NCBI RefSeq assembly: GCF_033406955.1 | Contig: NZ_CP137734.1 | Span: 1 to 64,000, forward strand | Direction: 5' to 3' | Origin: Streptomyces violaceoruber | GTDB taxonomy: Bacteria > Actinomycetota > Actinomycetes > Streptomycetales > Streptomycetaceae | DNA length: 64,000 bases | Shown here: piece by piece, positions 18,284-27,539 of the stretch | Position numbering within the stretch: the first letter of the stretch is position 1 | Layout of the letters: the number at the start of each line of letters is the position of its first letter | The notes under the pieces: model-generated | What the model saw: only the letters and a program-made list of their open reading frames with translations | Told to the model about the DNA's origin: nothing | Database searches by the model: none | Program-made: the position numbers and the translations under genes

Positions 18284-18988
18284 GGCGCCACGGACCGGGC
18301 GCTGCCATCCCTCTCGCCATCGAACACAGCGCGGTGTCGATGCCCCCGAAGTGCTGAACATCGCTGTCGACACTCGTGAACAAAGCCAACAAGGCCCGCA
18401 TTGGCTCCGTCGCCGTGAGCCGGGGGCACACAGAGCGGCTGGAGAAGGGGACAGAGGCCCCGCTCGGGTGTTTCTGTCCAACACCAAGAGCAGCGCGCCG
18501 GCCTAATCCGTTGTTGAGGACGGTGCGGCGGACGAAGTTGCCGGCGGACTGTTCGAGTACGGCGTAGATGCGGGACAGACGTCTCTTGGTTCCCCAGCCG
18601 CGACGCCCAAGGATAGATCGGCGCTGTTCGGAATCCACGTCATGCACCACGGACGTGTTGGTGCCCGTGGGCGCCGGGCGACACCTAACGCCAGCTGGGC
18701 CTTCGCGGGCTCGGTTGAGACAGGGATGCTCCCGACGCTCTCAGACGTCAATACCTCGACGTTGGTCACTCGTTGGTGTTGGTGGTGCGAGCCCGCTACC
18801 TGGTGACCTCCTGTGAAACCCGAGCGTTCTGAGCTCCCGGATAAACCGAGGCCCGTGGGGTGAGCCGGTGCCGCGAACGGCTACTGAGGTGGCGGACCGG
18901 CCCTTGCGTCGAGTCCTGGGATTAGGTCGCCGCGTGGTTCCGCATGAGCTCGTGACCTGCGCAAACTGCCGTATGGGGGGGAAGCATC
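18284..18988. other. Gene-poor stretch
   Basis: No complete gene seen. One minus frame near 18490-18600 reads RRLSRIYAVLEQSAGNFVRR, which looks protein-like but is too short to name. Confidence 0.4.
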
Positions 18989-19160
18989 TTGATCTACTGC
19001 GGCATTGCCTGGGCCGAGCGATCGCATGACGTCGCCTTGGTAGACGACAACGGCCAGTTACTGGCCAAGCGGCACATCACCGACGATGCCGCGGGCTACA
19101 AGGTCTTCCTCGGTCTGCTGGTCGAGTACGGCGACAGCGAGGAGAACCCCGCCTGCCGCA
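18989..19160 (+). pseudogene. IS110-family transposase, N-terminal fragment
   Basis: From ATG 18989 the frame reads IYCGIAWAERSHDVALVDDN and GQLLAKRHITDDAAG, the DEDD-domain start of IS110 transposases (CGIDWAERHHDVALVD). The first catalytic Asp (GIDWA) is changed to Ala here. The rest of the gene is gone; sequence beyond about 19160 belongs to another IS. Confidence 0.7.
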
Positions 19161-19195
19161 CCGCCTCCTCCGAGAACGGCCGCAGATGCACGTGC

Positions 19196-19395
19196 GCGCA
19201 GGCGGGCCGATCTCTGCGCAGCCCCTTTAGATGTGGCCGACAGGGTGCGCGCGGCGGTGCTGTTGGCGCTCCGGCGGCGTGACGGTGGGCGCGCATCGAG
19301 GTGGAGTCGATATGGAAGCCCCCGTCGATGCCGCCCTCCGAGTCGGCAACGGCCTGAACGGCTTGGAGGTGGGCCAACGGGACCGAGGTGGAATC
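19196..19395 (-). pseudogene. IS5-family transposase internal fragment
   Basis: The minus frame reads SEGGIDGGFHIDSTSMRAHR then HAAGAPTAPPR, matching the DDE core IDWEVSVDSTVVRAHQHAAG of IS5-type elements. Only this internal part remains and it abuts the IS110 fragment. Confidence 0.6.
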
Positions 19396-19522
19396 GAATC
19401 GAAGCGGAATCCCTGCCCGTCGGGCGGGACCGAGTTCCAAACCTGTGGCGTGTCGAAGGGCTGGAGTGATTCCCTTGGGCGAGCACGTGCGCCAGGGACG
19501 TTGTCGAGTTCGGTTGGGGTGT

Positions 19523-20302
19523 ATGGCTGTGGCCGGTTACGGGACCCTCTCAGAGGTTTATGAGTGGCTGATGCCCGAAGGGAAGTTGACTCCCGCAGGC
19601 TCTGTCGCTGCGTTCGGTGACCTGGTCGAACGGCTTCCCCCGAAGGCGCGCGTTCTCGACTGCGCGTGTGGCACCGGGCAACTCGCAGTGGGTCTGGCCG
19701 CGCTCGGCCTGGACGTGACAGCGACAGACGCGAGCGCTGCGATGGCGCGCCGGACCCATCAACTCGCGGAGCAACACGGTGTCTCGCTGCGCACGTTGCG
19801 CGTCAGCTGGGACGAGCTGTCCGACCGTCTCGACGGCTCCCCGCCCTTCGATGTCGTCTTCTGCGTGGGCAACTCGCTCGCCCATGCCGAGGGTGCCTCT
19901 GCCCGGTTCGATGCACTCACCGCCATGTCGCGGCTCCTGAGCCGCGACGGACACCTCGTCCTCACATCCCGCACCTGGGAGCTCGTACGAGCGCGCGGAT
20001 CTCGTCTGGACGTGGGTCCTCGACTCGTCCGGCGTCAAGGACGCGATGCGGTAGTCGTCTACAACTGGCAGATCGAGCAGCGCTGGGACGAAGAGCACCA
20101 TCTGGAAATCGCTGTGGCACAGGTGACGGCGGATGGATCGGTGCTGACACGATCCGAGAGACTGTCGTGCTGGCCGTTCCGCCAGGAGGAACTCGTCTCA
20201 CAGCTGCATGCGGTCGGACTTGAGGTGGAATCCAACACCTTCGACCCGGACGCAGAAAACTACACGGTGATCGCCGCAAAGAAGGAACGCGCCCAAAGCT
20301 GA
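19523..20302 (+). CDS. Class I SAM-dependent methyltransferase
   Basis: A 259-residue methyltransferase. Motif I is RVLDCACGTGQLAVGLAALG, followed by the acidic strand DVTATDASAAMARR and the post-motif FDVVFCVGNSLAHAEG, a glycine N-methyltransferase-like pattern. The C-terminal third has the beta hairpin region expected for small-molecule methyltransferases. ATG 19523 follows GGTTGGGG; an in-frame upstream extension looks non-coding. Neighbours are IS relics on the left and a decayed ZIP gene on the right, so context does not help with the substrate. Confidence 0.82.
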   Translation: MAVAGYGTLSEVYEWLMPEGKLTPAGSVAAFGDLVERLPPKARVLDCACGTGQLAVGLAALGLDVTATDASAAMARRTHQLAEQHGVSLRTLRVSWDELSDRLDGSPPFDVVFCVGNSLAHAEGASARFDALTAMSRLLSRDGHLVLTSRTWELVRARGSRLDVGPRLVRRQGRDAVVVYNWQIEQRWDEEHHLEIAVAQVTADGSVLTRSERLSCWPFRQEELVSQLHAVGLEVESNTFDPDAENYTVIAAKKERAQS

Positions 20303-20417
20303 CCAAAGAGACAGGCCGTAAAGGGTGTTGTAGAAGCGACCAGGCCGCAGCTGACGGCGCCGGACCAGAAGGTACGGGGCACCGCAAACCTCCAAAACAG
20401 CCCCGAGCAGGGTGGTT

Positions 20418-21075
20418 CAGTCGGGCCTGTGGGGGCTGGTGGCGGGGTCGGCGCCGCTCCTCGGGGCGGCGGTGGGGTTCGGGCTCCGGTGCCGCAGAAG
20501 GTGATCGCAACGGTGATGGCCTTCGGAGCCGGCGTGCTGCTCTAGGCGGTCAGCTTCGAACTGGCCGGGGAGGCGTACGAGCAGGGAGGTCTGGCCTCCG
20601 CGGCAATCGGCACCCCGGCGTACACCGCGGGCAACGTGTGGCTGGCCCGACGCGGCGCCCGGCACCGTAAACGTTCCGGTCACCACCTGGACCATGCGCA
20701 GCCCTCCGAGAAGCAGCAGAGCGGTTCGGGTCTCGCCCTGGCCTTCGGTGCGTTGCTGGACGGTACTCCGGAGTCGGCGGTCATCGGCGTGAGTCTGCTC
20801 GACGGCGGAGCGGTGAGTCTGGTGACCGTGGGTCTACGGGGTGTGAGGTGCCGTCGCCGCGGCGAGCACCCTCTCCGCGTTCCTCGTGCACCATGCACCG
20901 TGGTCGGCGGCTCTTCCCCGGCGGTGATCGCCGCCGTGACGGCGGCCGCGGCCGGAGCGATCCTCGCGATGATCGCCGACACGATGATCCCGGAGGGTTC
21001 CAGGACGCCCACCTCGTCATCGGTCTGGTCACCATAAGCGGCTTCTTGGTCTCCTCCGCCCTCTCCCACACCTGA
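20418..21075 (+). pseudogene. Decayed ZIP-family transporter, paralogue of 7935-8696
   Basis: Pieces in several frames match the intact ZIP gene: SGLWGLVAGSAPLLGAAVGF at the start, NVWLARRGARHRKRSGHH and SGLALAFGALLDGTPESAVI in the middle, ILAMIADTMIPEG and LVTISGFLVSSALSHT at the end. There is a TAG in the first helix region, frameshifts near 20500, 20840 and 21000, and the SNVPEG metal-site helix is missing. It is clearly non-functional. Confidence 0.8.
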
Positions 21076-21202
21076 CGACGCCCCCGGCAGCAAGCCCGGG
21101 CCGCCGCCGAAGGCGGTCGGCATCGTCGTCCATCGGGAAGCCGGCCCCGTGCCGACGGGCGAGTCCGCCGAACGAGACGGGCCGGGGCGTCGACGGCAGG
21201 CG

Positions 21203-21436
21203 TCAGCTCTGTGTTCGCCGACGGGACTTGCGCGCGTGCCGGACGAACACCTCACCGAGGCTGCCGACGAACATGCCCAGCGAACCCAGCACGAACAGCC
21301 ACAGGGCGATCCTCTCCAGGCTGGGGAACAGGAAGCACACGCTGCCGATCAGGAACGCCGTGTTGCCGAACCCGCCGATGATCAAATGGATGAACGGGAA
21401 GTCCTGGAGCAGGTACCGCTCGAGTCGGGGCAGCAC
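21203..21436 (-). CDS. YrhK-like small membrane protein
   Basis: A 77-residue frame starting at GTG 21436 after GGAAGG. It has two hydrophobic helices, FIHLIIGGFGNTAFLIGSVC and LERIALWLFVLGSLGMFVGS, and a basic tail, the pattern of YrhK-domain proteins. Function unknown. It is on the opposite strand to the decayed ZIP gene and convergent with it. Confidence 0.6.
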   Translation of the reverse strand: MLPRLERYLLQDFPFIHLIIGGFGNTAFLIGSVCFLFPSLERIALWLFVLGSLGMFVGSLGEVFVRHARKSRRRTQS

Positions 21437-22056
21437 GCCATCATCCCTTCCGTGCCGGATCGTCCAGTGGCTGCATGGGGCTGTTGGGTACCGCCGGGAA
21501 CAGCGCAGGAAACACCCGTCACCGTGCCGACCTCCGGCATCCACAAGAGCGGCTGCGGACAGCACCACGAGTACAGCACCGACGTCAAAGGCCACCGGTT
21601 CCCGCCCCTGCAAGACGCCTGCACCGGCAGCGGCCGGAAGCTCAGGGCCGCCTCGCACCCCAGCCCCTGACCCCGCACGCCTCAGGCTCGCCCGGTCAGG
21701 TACTGAACAGCGGCACCGTCCCCGGGTCCACGTCGGGACGGGCGCGGTGCAGCCGTACCGGGTGCCGCCGCCGGCCAGCCGCGTCCCGGGCCACGTCCAC
21801 CACTCCCCCCACGATCCCGGGCCGAACGAGGGCGACGTCCAGGACGTCGCGCGCCCCAGCCCGCGGTGAACAGGCGGTGCCCGTCCACGAATGCCCGCCT
21901 GCTGCCGGCACCAGCAGCCCAGCCAGTGGCACCGCGACGGCGCGGGCGAGTGGAGTCGTCCGGCCGGTGCAGTGCAGCATGCCGGTCGCCCGCCGGGGCG
22001 GCAGGGCTCCTGACGTCGCTTCAAGCACAGGCCCTCCATCCCGGCCGCCGTCCAAG
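21437..22056. other. Gene-poor stretch
   Basis: A minus frame around 21696-21960 (PLARAVAVPLAGLLVPAAGG, DVLDVALVRPGIVGGVVDVA) has mild protein character but no recognisable family and no clear start. I do not call a gene. Confidence 0.35.
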
Positions 22057-22206
22057 TCAGCCGCTCCCGTGCGGTGGTCGGATCAATGGTCGCTGCACAC
22101 CACGTGAACGGGCCGGCCACACCTTCCCCGGTGAACAGGCATCCGGGGTGATGAGGTTGCCCACCAGGGTCACACCGTCGCGGTCAAAGCTGATCTTGCG
22201 CTGCAC
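22057..22206 (-). pseudogene. N-terminal fragment of an alpha/beta hydrolase
   Basis: GTG 22206 follows AGAGGAG and begins QRKISFDRDGVTLVGNLITP, the strand pair at the start of dienelactone-hydrolase-like alpha/beta hydrolases. After about 25 residues similarity ends and the frame stops at 22057. The core with the nucleophile is absent. Confidence 0.5.
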
Positions 22207-22339
22207 TCTGTACTCCTCTGTCGATATTCGAGAGTGCCTGTCGCGCGACATGCCCACAATGGGAAGAATCTTTCCTAGGTACTACGTAGCCCAGCCCAAG
22301 GGCAGCAAGGCGGGTGCCTTCCGCTGGACGCCACGGAGC

Positions 22340-22368
22340 GCGGCTAGGACTTGTCCGGCCGATCATGT
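22340..22368 (+). repeat. Left terminal inverted repeat of the IS5 element
   Basis: Identical to the reverse complement of 23632-23660 over 29 bp; the outermost bases may be target rather than element. Confidence 0.8.
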
Positions 22369-22387
22369 TGCTGGTTAGGGTGCGAGC

Positions 22388-22651
22388 GTGTCGAAGACGA
22401 GCGTGAGCAACGAGACCAGCAGCAGGCTCTGCCTGTGGGTCGAGCCATGGGGAACCGATCACTGGATGCGTCCGGGCGAGGAGTTCACGGTGGTGACGAA
22501 GACGGAGGCGGAGGAGTCGCCGTTCAATGTGGTCGTGCATGGTCAGGGCATCACGGTCTGGGTGAACTCTGGCGACGATGCCGAGGTCTTCGACAAGAAC
22601 GGAGGCCAGGTGCCGTGTGGGCACCAGAGGCCAGCCGAGGGCGTTCTTTGA
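22388..22651 (+). CDS. Passenger gene inside the IS5 element, unknown function
   Basis: An 87-residue frame from GTG 22388 with AGGG about 9 nt upstream. It reads SSRLCLWVEPWGTDHWMRPG, EEFTVVTKTEAEESPFNVVV and HGQGITVWVNSGDDAEVF. The pattern (LWVEPWG-x-D-x-W-MRPGEEFTVV) recurs in short Streptomyces proteins of unknown function, probably a small beta-sandwich. It lies between the transposase stop and the left end of the element, convergent with the transposase. The second IS5 copy at 25518-26434 has its end right at the transposase stop, with no room for such a gene. Confidence 0.6.
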   Translation: MSKTSVSNETSSRLCLWVEPWGTDHWMRPGEEFTVVTKTEAEESPFNVVVHGQGITVWVNSGDDAEVFDKNGGQVPCGHQRPAEGVL

Positions 22652-22667
22652 GCTGCGTCCCGGATCT

Positions 22668-23599
22668 TCAGGTCCGGAGCCAGATCGCCACGGCTGCCGC
22701 TGTCGCGGTGCCAAGGTAGACGTAACCGCGCTTGTCGTAACGGGTAGCGACAGCTCGGGACTGCTTCAAACGGTTGATAGTCCGTTCGACGGTGTTTCGC
22801 TTTTTGTACCGCTCCTCGTCGAAGCCCGGTGGCCGCCCACCGCGTGAACCCTTGCGCAGACGGGCCGCATGGCTGTCGGTCTTCTCCGGGATCGTGTGCC
22901 GGATGCCCCGGCGCCGCAGGTACTCGCGACACGGCCCGTTGCTGTATGCCTTGTCCGCGGCGAGGCTGTCCGGCTTCTTGCGTGGCCTGCCCGGGCCGAG
23001 TTTGGGGACGCGGATCTTCTCCAAGACCGGCTTGAACTGGGTGCAGTCGGCCCTTTGACCTGGAGTGATGACCAGAGAGAGCGGACGGCAGCGGCCGTCC
23101 GCGCTCAGATGGACCTTGCTGGTGAACCCGCCCCGCGAACGACCCAAGCCCTCACTTCCAGCACCACCTCCACCAGGCGGCCGACGAGGCTCTGCCACGG
23201 CGTCTCGTCCTGGTGTTCCACCTCGTCGTCCCCCTTTGAGGCGGGCGCAGGGGGCGGATCGGTGCGGGCGCCGGCCGCGTGCTGATGGGCTCGGACGATG
23301 GTGGAGTCCACCGAGATGTCCCAGTCGATTTCACCTGCCGCGTCTGCTGCAGCCTGGACCTGCTGCAGCAGACGTTCCCAGGTGCCGTCGGCTGACCACA
23401 GCCGGTGGCGTTCGTAGACGGTTTTCCACGGGCCGAACCGCTCGGGCAGGTCCCGCCACTGAACGCCGGTCCGCACCCGGTGCAGAATCCCGTCGATCAC
23501 CTGACGGTGATCCCGCCACCGGCCGCAACGACCGTTACTCACCGGCAGGAAGGGCAGCAGCCGTTCCCACTCGGCATCCGTCAGATCTCCCCGCCCCAT
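22668..23599 (-). CDS. IS5-family transposase in two overlapping frames
   Basis: The first frame (23105-23599) begins GRGDLTDAEWERLLPFLPVS and carries the DDE start EIDWDISVDSTIVRAHQHAA. The second (22668-23198) carries FTSKVHLSADGRCRPLSLVI, DSLAADKAYSNGPCREYL and KKRNTVERTINRLKQSRAVA and ends IWLRT. The frames overlap by about 94 bp near the G-rich GGAGGTGG run, so the full protein needs a -1 type shift, which is normal in this IS group. All three catalytic regions are present, so the element may be active. Confidence 0.8.
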
Positions 23600-23631
23600 G
23601 TCCGCATCAACGACCTGTGGACGAAGTAGTC

Positions 23632-23660
23632 ACATGATCGGCCGGACAAGTCCTAGCCGC
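23632..23660 (-). repeat. Right terminal inverted repeat of the IS5 element
   Basis: Exact inverted copy of 22340-22368, 33 bp from the transposase start. Confidence 0.8.
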
Positions 23661-24063
23661 TTCTGCCCCGGCGCAACCGTCGCTGAGGGGCGCGCGGTAC
23701 CAAGGTCGAAGCGACCTCCGGGGCTGACAGCCGGCACCGCGGCTTGACGTCCACCACCACAGGGCCGCGCTCGGTACTCAAGACGTAGTCCGGGACGTGC
23801 CGACGGACCCGCCCGTCGACCATGGCCTTCAGCAGAAACGGCTGCGCCACGCTGCCGTGCACGGAAGACTCGAAGTTGGCGAAGAGCAGGCGCGCCAGTT
23901 CAAGCCGAGATTCGTGGAGCACATGGCTCTGCGTCGGCGCTGACCAGTACGTTCCCGAGTAGTGCCGCTGTCCTTCTACCAGCGAAACGTGCGCCACGGT
24001 GCGGCCGAGCGCATGAGATTGAGCGAGGAGCAGACCGGACCCGGGCCTCGTCGACCGCACCAT
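23653..24063 (-). pseudogene. TnsA-like endonuclease fragment cut by the IS5 element
   Basis: The minus frame reads HYSGTYWSAPTQSHVLHESR, LELARLLFANFESSVHGSVA, RRHVPDYVLSTERGPVVVDV and KPRCRLSAPEVA. This is the TnsA-type fold with the acidic HVPDYVL and the VVVDVKP catalytic strand (D and K of the nuclease site are kept). TnsA makes the 5' cuts in heteromeric Tn7-like transposition. After PEVA the frame is lost and the IS5 insertion begins, so the C-terminal part is missing. No TnsB or TnsC was seen nearby. Confidence 0.6.
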
Positions 24064-24294
24064 CCATATGGCGAATACTGAGAGTGATCGCAGCACTGCC
24101 CACGGCGTCCCCAGCGCGGGCCCGAATGCCGACCGACCCTCGTGCCAACAGACATTCGGCCACGGGATCTGAGATCCCACACTGGCCTCGCACGGGGCCG
24201 CCATGGAGGGTTTGCCGTGCCCCACACGATCTGGTCCGGTGCAGTCTCATTTGGACTGGTGGCCTGGTCACTTCCCTGAACTACTGCTGCAGTA

Positions 24295-24756
24295 TCAGTT
24301 GTCGTTCACGTGAGCGGTGTACTGCCGGATCGTAGCCAACTTCGCCTCGAACTTGGGGTCGTTCCAGCGTGCAGTTAAGGCGCCTGGAAGCGTGAGAGCT
24401 CTGCCGTGCGCGCGGAGAACGCGCACGTAGGACCATGTGCCGTTCCGTCCTGTGCGGTATCGCTTCTCAACGCTCACGACCTCGTCCCAAGGGACTGCCC
24501 GATGGCTGAGGAGGGTTCGGAACTCCATGCCCTTTGGGGTGAGGAGCGTCGTTCCTGTCGCCTGATTGACCATGGAAAGCAGTACGAGGCAGGAGAAGGC
24601 GACGACGCCACCGATCCACCACCAGCGCTCGGTGCCTGGTGCCGTGAGTCCAGCCGCCACCGCCATACCGATCAAGGTCAGCGTCACGACCCCAGTCCGC
24701 CACCAATACCGCCTTCGCTCATCAGCATCGAGTTGGATCCGTGTCTGAAGTGGCAC
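24295..24756 (-). CDS. Membrane protein with PH-like C-terminal domain
   Basis: About 153 residues. Two membrane helices (VVTLTLIGMAVAAGLTAPG and WWWIGGVVAFSCLVLLSMVN) are followed by a soluble part with TPKGMEFRTLLSHRAVPWDE and VVSVEKRYRTGRNGTWSYVR, the strand order of bacterial PH-like (DUF-type) domains. Function unknown. GTG 24756 is preferred; a TTG at 24780 is possible. It lies on the minus strand with another membrane gene 115 bp upstream. Confidence 0.6.
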   Translation of the reverse strand: MPLQTRIQLDADERRRYWWRTGVVTLTLIGMAVAAGLTAPGTERWWWIGGVVAFSCLVLLSMVNQATGTTLLTPKGMEFRTLLSHRAVPWDEVVSVEKRYRTGRNGTWSYVRVLRAHGRALTLPGALTARWNDPKFEAKLATIRQYTAHVNDN

Positions 24757-24872
24757 AGCCCGGATGCTACTGGTCCCCAAACTCAGTCATGGGTGTGTTC
24801 GCGACAGCCGCTCACTGCCCGGCCACGGCAGGACACTCGAGGCCCTGGCCGCCTGTGTTAGAGGGATCACGA

Positions 24873-25253
24873 TCAAGATCGTTGGCGACGCCGTACGAGA
24901 GCTGCGGCAATCACCACTGCCAAGGTGGTGTTGGCGGCGCTCCAGAACATGAGCTTGGAGTTCGCCCCATTGACCGTCCGCAGCTCCCCGTCGGCATGGC
25001 GACAGAACGAGTCGGGTGGGAAGTACTGCGAAACAGGAGTGTCGCGCGTGCCGTAACAGGGCGAGGTCTCAGGAAACAGGCTCGGCTGAGCGCGCTGTGA
25101 GAGAGCCCAGCCGACGGAAACGGTCAGCCAACCGGCCAGCAAGAAGACGATCAGCATCCAGCTGGGCACCTTCGCGCGCCGTCCCAGCAACCACACCAAG
25201 GCGGTTAGCATGCCGATGACGACAGGCGCAGCAAGCAGCAAGATCAGAGCCAT
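24873..25253 (-). CDS. Small membrane protein, unknown
   Basis: A 126-residue protein from ATG 25253. Helices are ALILLLAAPVVIGMLTALVW, WMLIVFLLAGWLTVSVGWAL and a C-terminal MFWSAANTTLAVVIAAALV before RRRQRS. Between helices 2 and 3 lies an exported loop with two cysteines (ETSPCYGTR and DSFCRHADGE) that could form a disulphide. No family recognised. Confidence 0.55.
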   Translation of the reverse strand: MALILLLAAPVVIGMLTALVWLLGRRAKVPSWMLIVFLLAGWLTVSVGWALSQRAQPSLFPETSPCYGTRDTPVSQYFPPDSFCRHADGELRTVNGANSKLMFWSAANTTLAVVIAAALVRRRQRS

Positions 25254-25272
25254 GATCTCATCACCATACTGA

Positions 25273-25488
25273 TCAAAGACCCGACCGACGGGGCCTGGAC
25301 GACGGGACATCCGGGATGCCTGGAAGTGTCGACCCCCGTGGGCTGGACTCCAGCTTTTTGATCTCGTTCTCTGCGCCGGCGAGGCTGACCTGCAGTCTCT
25401 CGACTTCCCCGAGCCAGCCCTCATTCTCTGCCTCGACGATACGACTGACCAGGTAGTCCCGGATCTCAACCAGTGCCGCATCAGACAA
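25273..25488 (-). pseudogene. C-terminal relic of an integrase/recombinase
   Basis: A 71-residue frame reads IRDYLVSRIVEAENEGWLGE then VERLQVSLAGAENEI, the same recombinase tail as at 1546-1690. The catalytic domain is missing. It directly precedes the IS630/IS5 fusion. Confidence 0.5.
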
Positions 25489-25517
25489 CGTTCGCCTCGT
25501 TGTGATACGCCATCCAG

Positions 25518-26434
25518 GTGCAGGCCCTGACGGCGCGCGCCGGCCATGCGACCTACACCCGCCCGCACGGCATCCGGCATCTGTTCGCCGCCTACGACCG
25601 TCACGTGATCAACGGCATCCTGCACCGGGTGCGGACCGGGATGCAGTGGCGGTACCTGCCTGAACGCTACGGGCCACGCAAGACCCTCTACGAGCGCCAC
25701 CGGCGCTGGCCGGCCGTCAGAACCTGGGAACGGCTGCTTCAGAAGGTGCAGGCCCAAGTCGATGCCGCCGGTGGGCTCGACTGGGACGTCTCGGTTGATA
25801 CGACCTCGGTCCATGGCCACCAGCATGCGGCCGGCGTGCGGAAAGCTCCGCCGCCCGCATCGTCAAAAGGGGCAGCCGCGATGGCACACCGGAGCGGAAG
25901 ACCGTGGGCGAGACTGTGCGCCCGCCTGGTGGAGGTGGTGCAGGAGGCGAGGAGCTCGGTCCCTCCCTAGGAGGCTTCACCACCAAGATCCACCTGAGTG
26001 CCGACGGCCGTTGCCCCGTGCTCTCACTGTTGCTGACGGCAGGCCAACGGGCTGACTGCACACAGTTCAAGCCACTCATGAAACGCATTCGAGTGCCTCG
26101 ACTCGGGCCGGGCCGCCCGCGCACCACACCAGACAGCGTGAGCGCCGATAAGGCATACAGCAATCGTCGGACCCGCCGCTACCTGCGGCGACACGGCATC
26201 CGCCATGTCATCCTGGAGAAGAGCATCCAGGCCGGGATCCGCTTACGCCGGGGCCGTGTAGGGGGGCGCCCACCCGGCTTCGACAAGGAGCGGTACAAGG
26301 AGCGCAACACCGTGGAACGGGCGATCAACAGGCTCAAGAACTACCGAGCTGTGCCCACGAGGTACGACAAGCGCGCATACGTCTACCTGGGCACCATTAC
26401 CGTCGCAGTAACCATCATCTGGCTCCGGACATGA
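25518..26434 (+). pseudogene. IS5-family transposase fused to an IS630 fragment
   Basis: The first 30 residues (TYTRPHGIRHLFAAYD) are an internal piece of an IS630 transposase. They run in frame into an IS5 transposase from HVINGILHRVRTGMQWRYLP through DWDVSVDTTSVHGHQHAAG. A second frame (25904-26434) carries FTTKIHLSADGRCPVLSLLL, DSVSADKAYSNRRTRRYL and ERNTVERAINRLKNYRA, ending WLRT. Its first 30 or so residues are lost, so it is not functional. The end-type sequence GACATGATCG follows directly at the stop. Confidence 0.75.
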
Positions 26435-26464
26435 TCGACGGGACAGAACCTGGTGCTGGATTCC

Positions 26465-26532
26465 TCAAACGGTGCACACATACCGGCGTCGTAGCAGGCG
26501 AGTTGGCAGGGTCTCGGCATAGTCGGCGGGCG
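26465..26532 (-). pseudogene. IS630-type C-terminal scrap
   Basis: The minus frame ends LPTRLLRRRYVCTV, like the C-terminus (LRRRYVYTL) of IS630 transposases. Too short for more. Confidence 0.3.
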
Positions 26533-26690
26533 CCCGTTTTGTGATCACGCTAGGCCGAGGAGTGCGAGGGGGCGGCGGGCGTCGCGTGCGTTGCAGCGGA
26601 GGCCGGCGGCGATGTTCTTGATGCCGCTCAGCCGGAGGGCGCCGACGGCAAGGTTGCGCCAGGCTGCCATCGCGATCACGGGCACCTTTT
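26533..26690 (-). pseudogene. ISAs1/IS4-type transposase C-terminal fragment
   Basis: The minus frame reads [20 protein letters not shown] then [20 protein letters not shown], matching the tail of ISAs1-type DDE transposases (NLAIGALRLAGVTNIAAGLR). It is an isolated C-terminal end. Confidence 0.6.
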
Positions 26691-26703
26691 CTGCATCGCC
26701 TGC

Positions 26704-27430
26704 TCACAGCAACGCTGCGGCCTCGCCCGCAACCCAGGTCTGCCAGACACGGCGGGTGTTCGGCAGGTCAGGGCGGTCAAGGAGCCAGAGCACGTACCCG
26801 GCGTGGCACCGGGCCCACGGACTGTCCGACTCCGTCGCCCGACCGAGCCTGTCCCGCAGATCAGCGCTGTCGACAGCCCGGGCCACTCGCACGTATTCGC
26901 GATCCTTGCAACGATACGCCCGGTGGACGACGATCTCGACCAGGTCGGTGAGCTTCGCCTTGATCGCCTCCTCGTGGCGAGCACGGGCCACCTCCCGGAT
27001 CAGGCTCTGCTTCGTACCCCACGCCTTCGCATGCTGCGTCCACTCCAGCGGGTACTTCGCCTCCCACTCCAGGAAGAGCAACACATAGGGCAGCCCCGGC
27101 CACGTCGCCAGATCCCCGTTGGCAGGACCGCCCCACACCCCATCAGGCAGCGAACACCTCTGGGCCTGCTGATACTTCCGGCGCGCGTGCAGAAAGGCCG
27201 GTTCCCGGTACTGCTCGTCCGCTTCCAAAGGTTGCGTCAGCAGCCACGTCTCCGTTGGACCGGGCAAGTGCCTCCGCGACCTTCCTCTGTGTCTCCGCCA
27301 GACGGACGAGCGCTGCACCTCTCGCAACCGGATCCTCCGCTATAAGCCCGAACGCCCAACCCAGTCGCTCAGCCCACGCGCAAGCATCGTCCGCATCCGT
27401 ATCTGCTCCTTCGACCACGCACGGAATCAT
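26704..27430 (-). pseudogene. Unknown soluble protein, one frameshift
   Basis: The first frame, from ATG 27430, reads ACAWAERLGWAFGLIAEDPV and LVRLAETQRKVAEALARS. The second (ending 26704) reads AFLHARRKYQQAQRCSLPDG, LATWPGLPYVLLFLEWEAKY and VWQTWVAGEAAALL. A single indel near 27245 joins them into about 240 residues. Rich in Trp, Glu and helices; no family recognised. Confidence 0.5.
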
Positions 27431-27539
27431 CTCCTAGGGCGGTCGGCTTGCTCCAACCGATGGTGCGAGGGAGACGCAAGGGCTCCAGAGCACGATGGAC
27501 GAGAGCAGGAACCGAATGCTCACTCTTCGTCTCAAATGA

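Larger units (their letters stand above)
22340..23660. mobile_element. IS5-family element with perfect 29-bp ends and a passenger gene
   Basis: Ends are 22340-22368 and 23632-23660, exact inverted copies over 29 bp including GGACTTGTCCGGCCGATCATGT. If CTAG is the duplicated target, the outer bases GCGG and CCGC are host DNA, so the empty site would be the palindrome GCGGCTAGCCGC. Inside are a two-frame transposase on the minus strand and, between its stop and the left end, a separate plus-strand gene (22388-22651). Confidence 0.75.

Noticed and set aside
17612..18487. N-terminal extension of the SDR frame (total 550 residues)
   Set aside because: Antisense to the TetR gene at 17651-18283; the SDR starts naturally at 17611.
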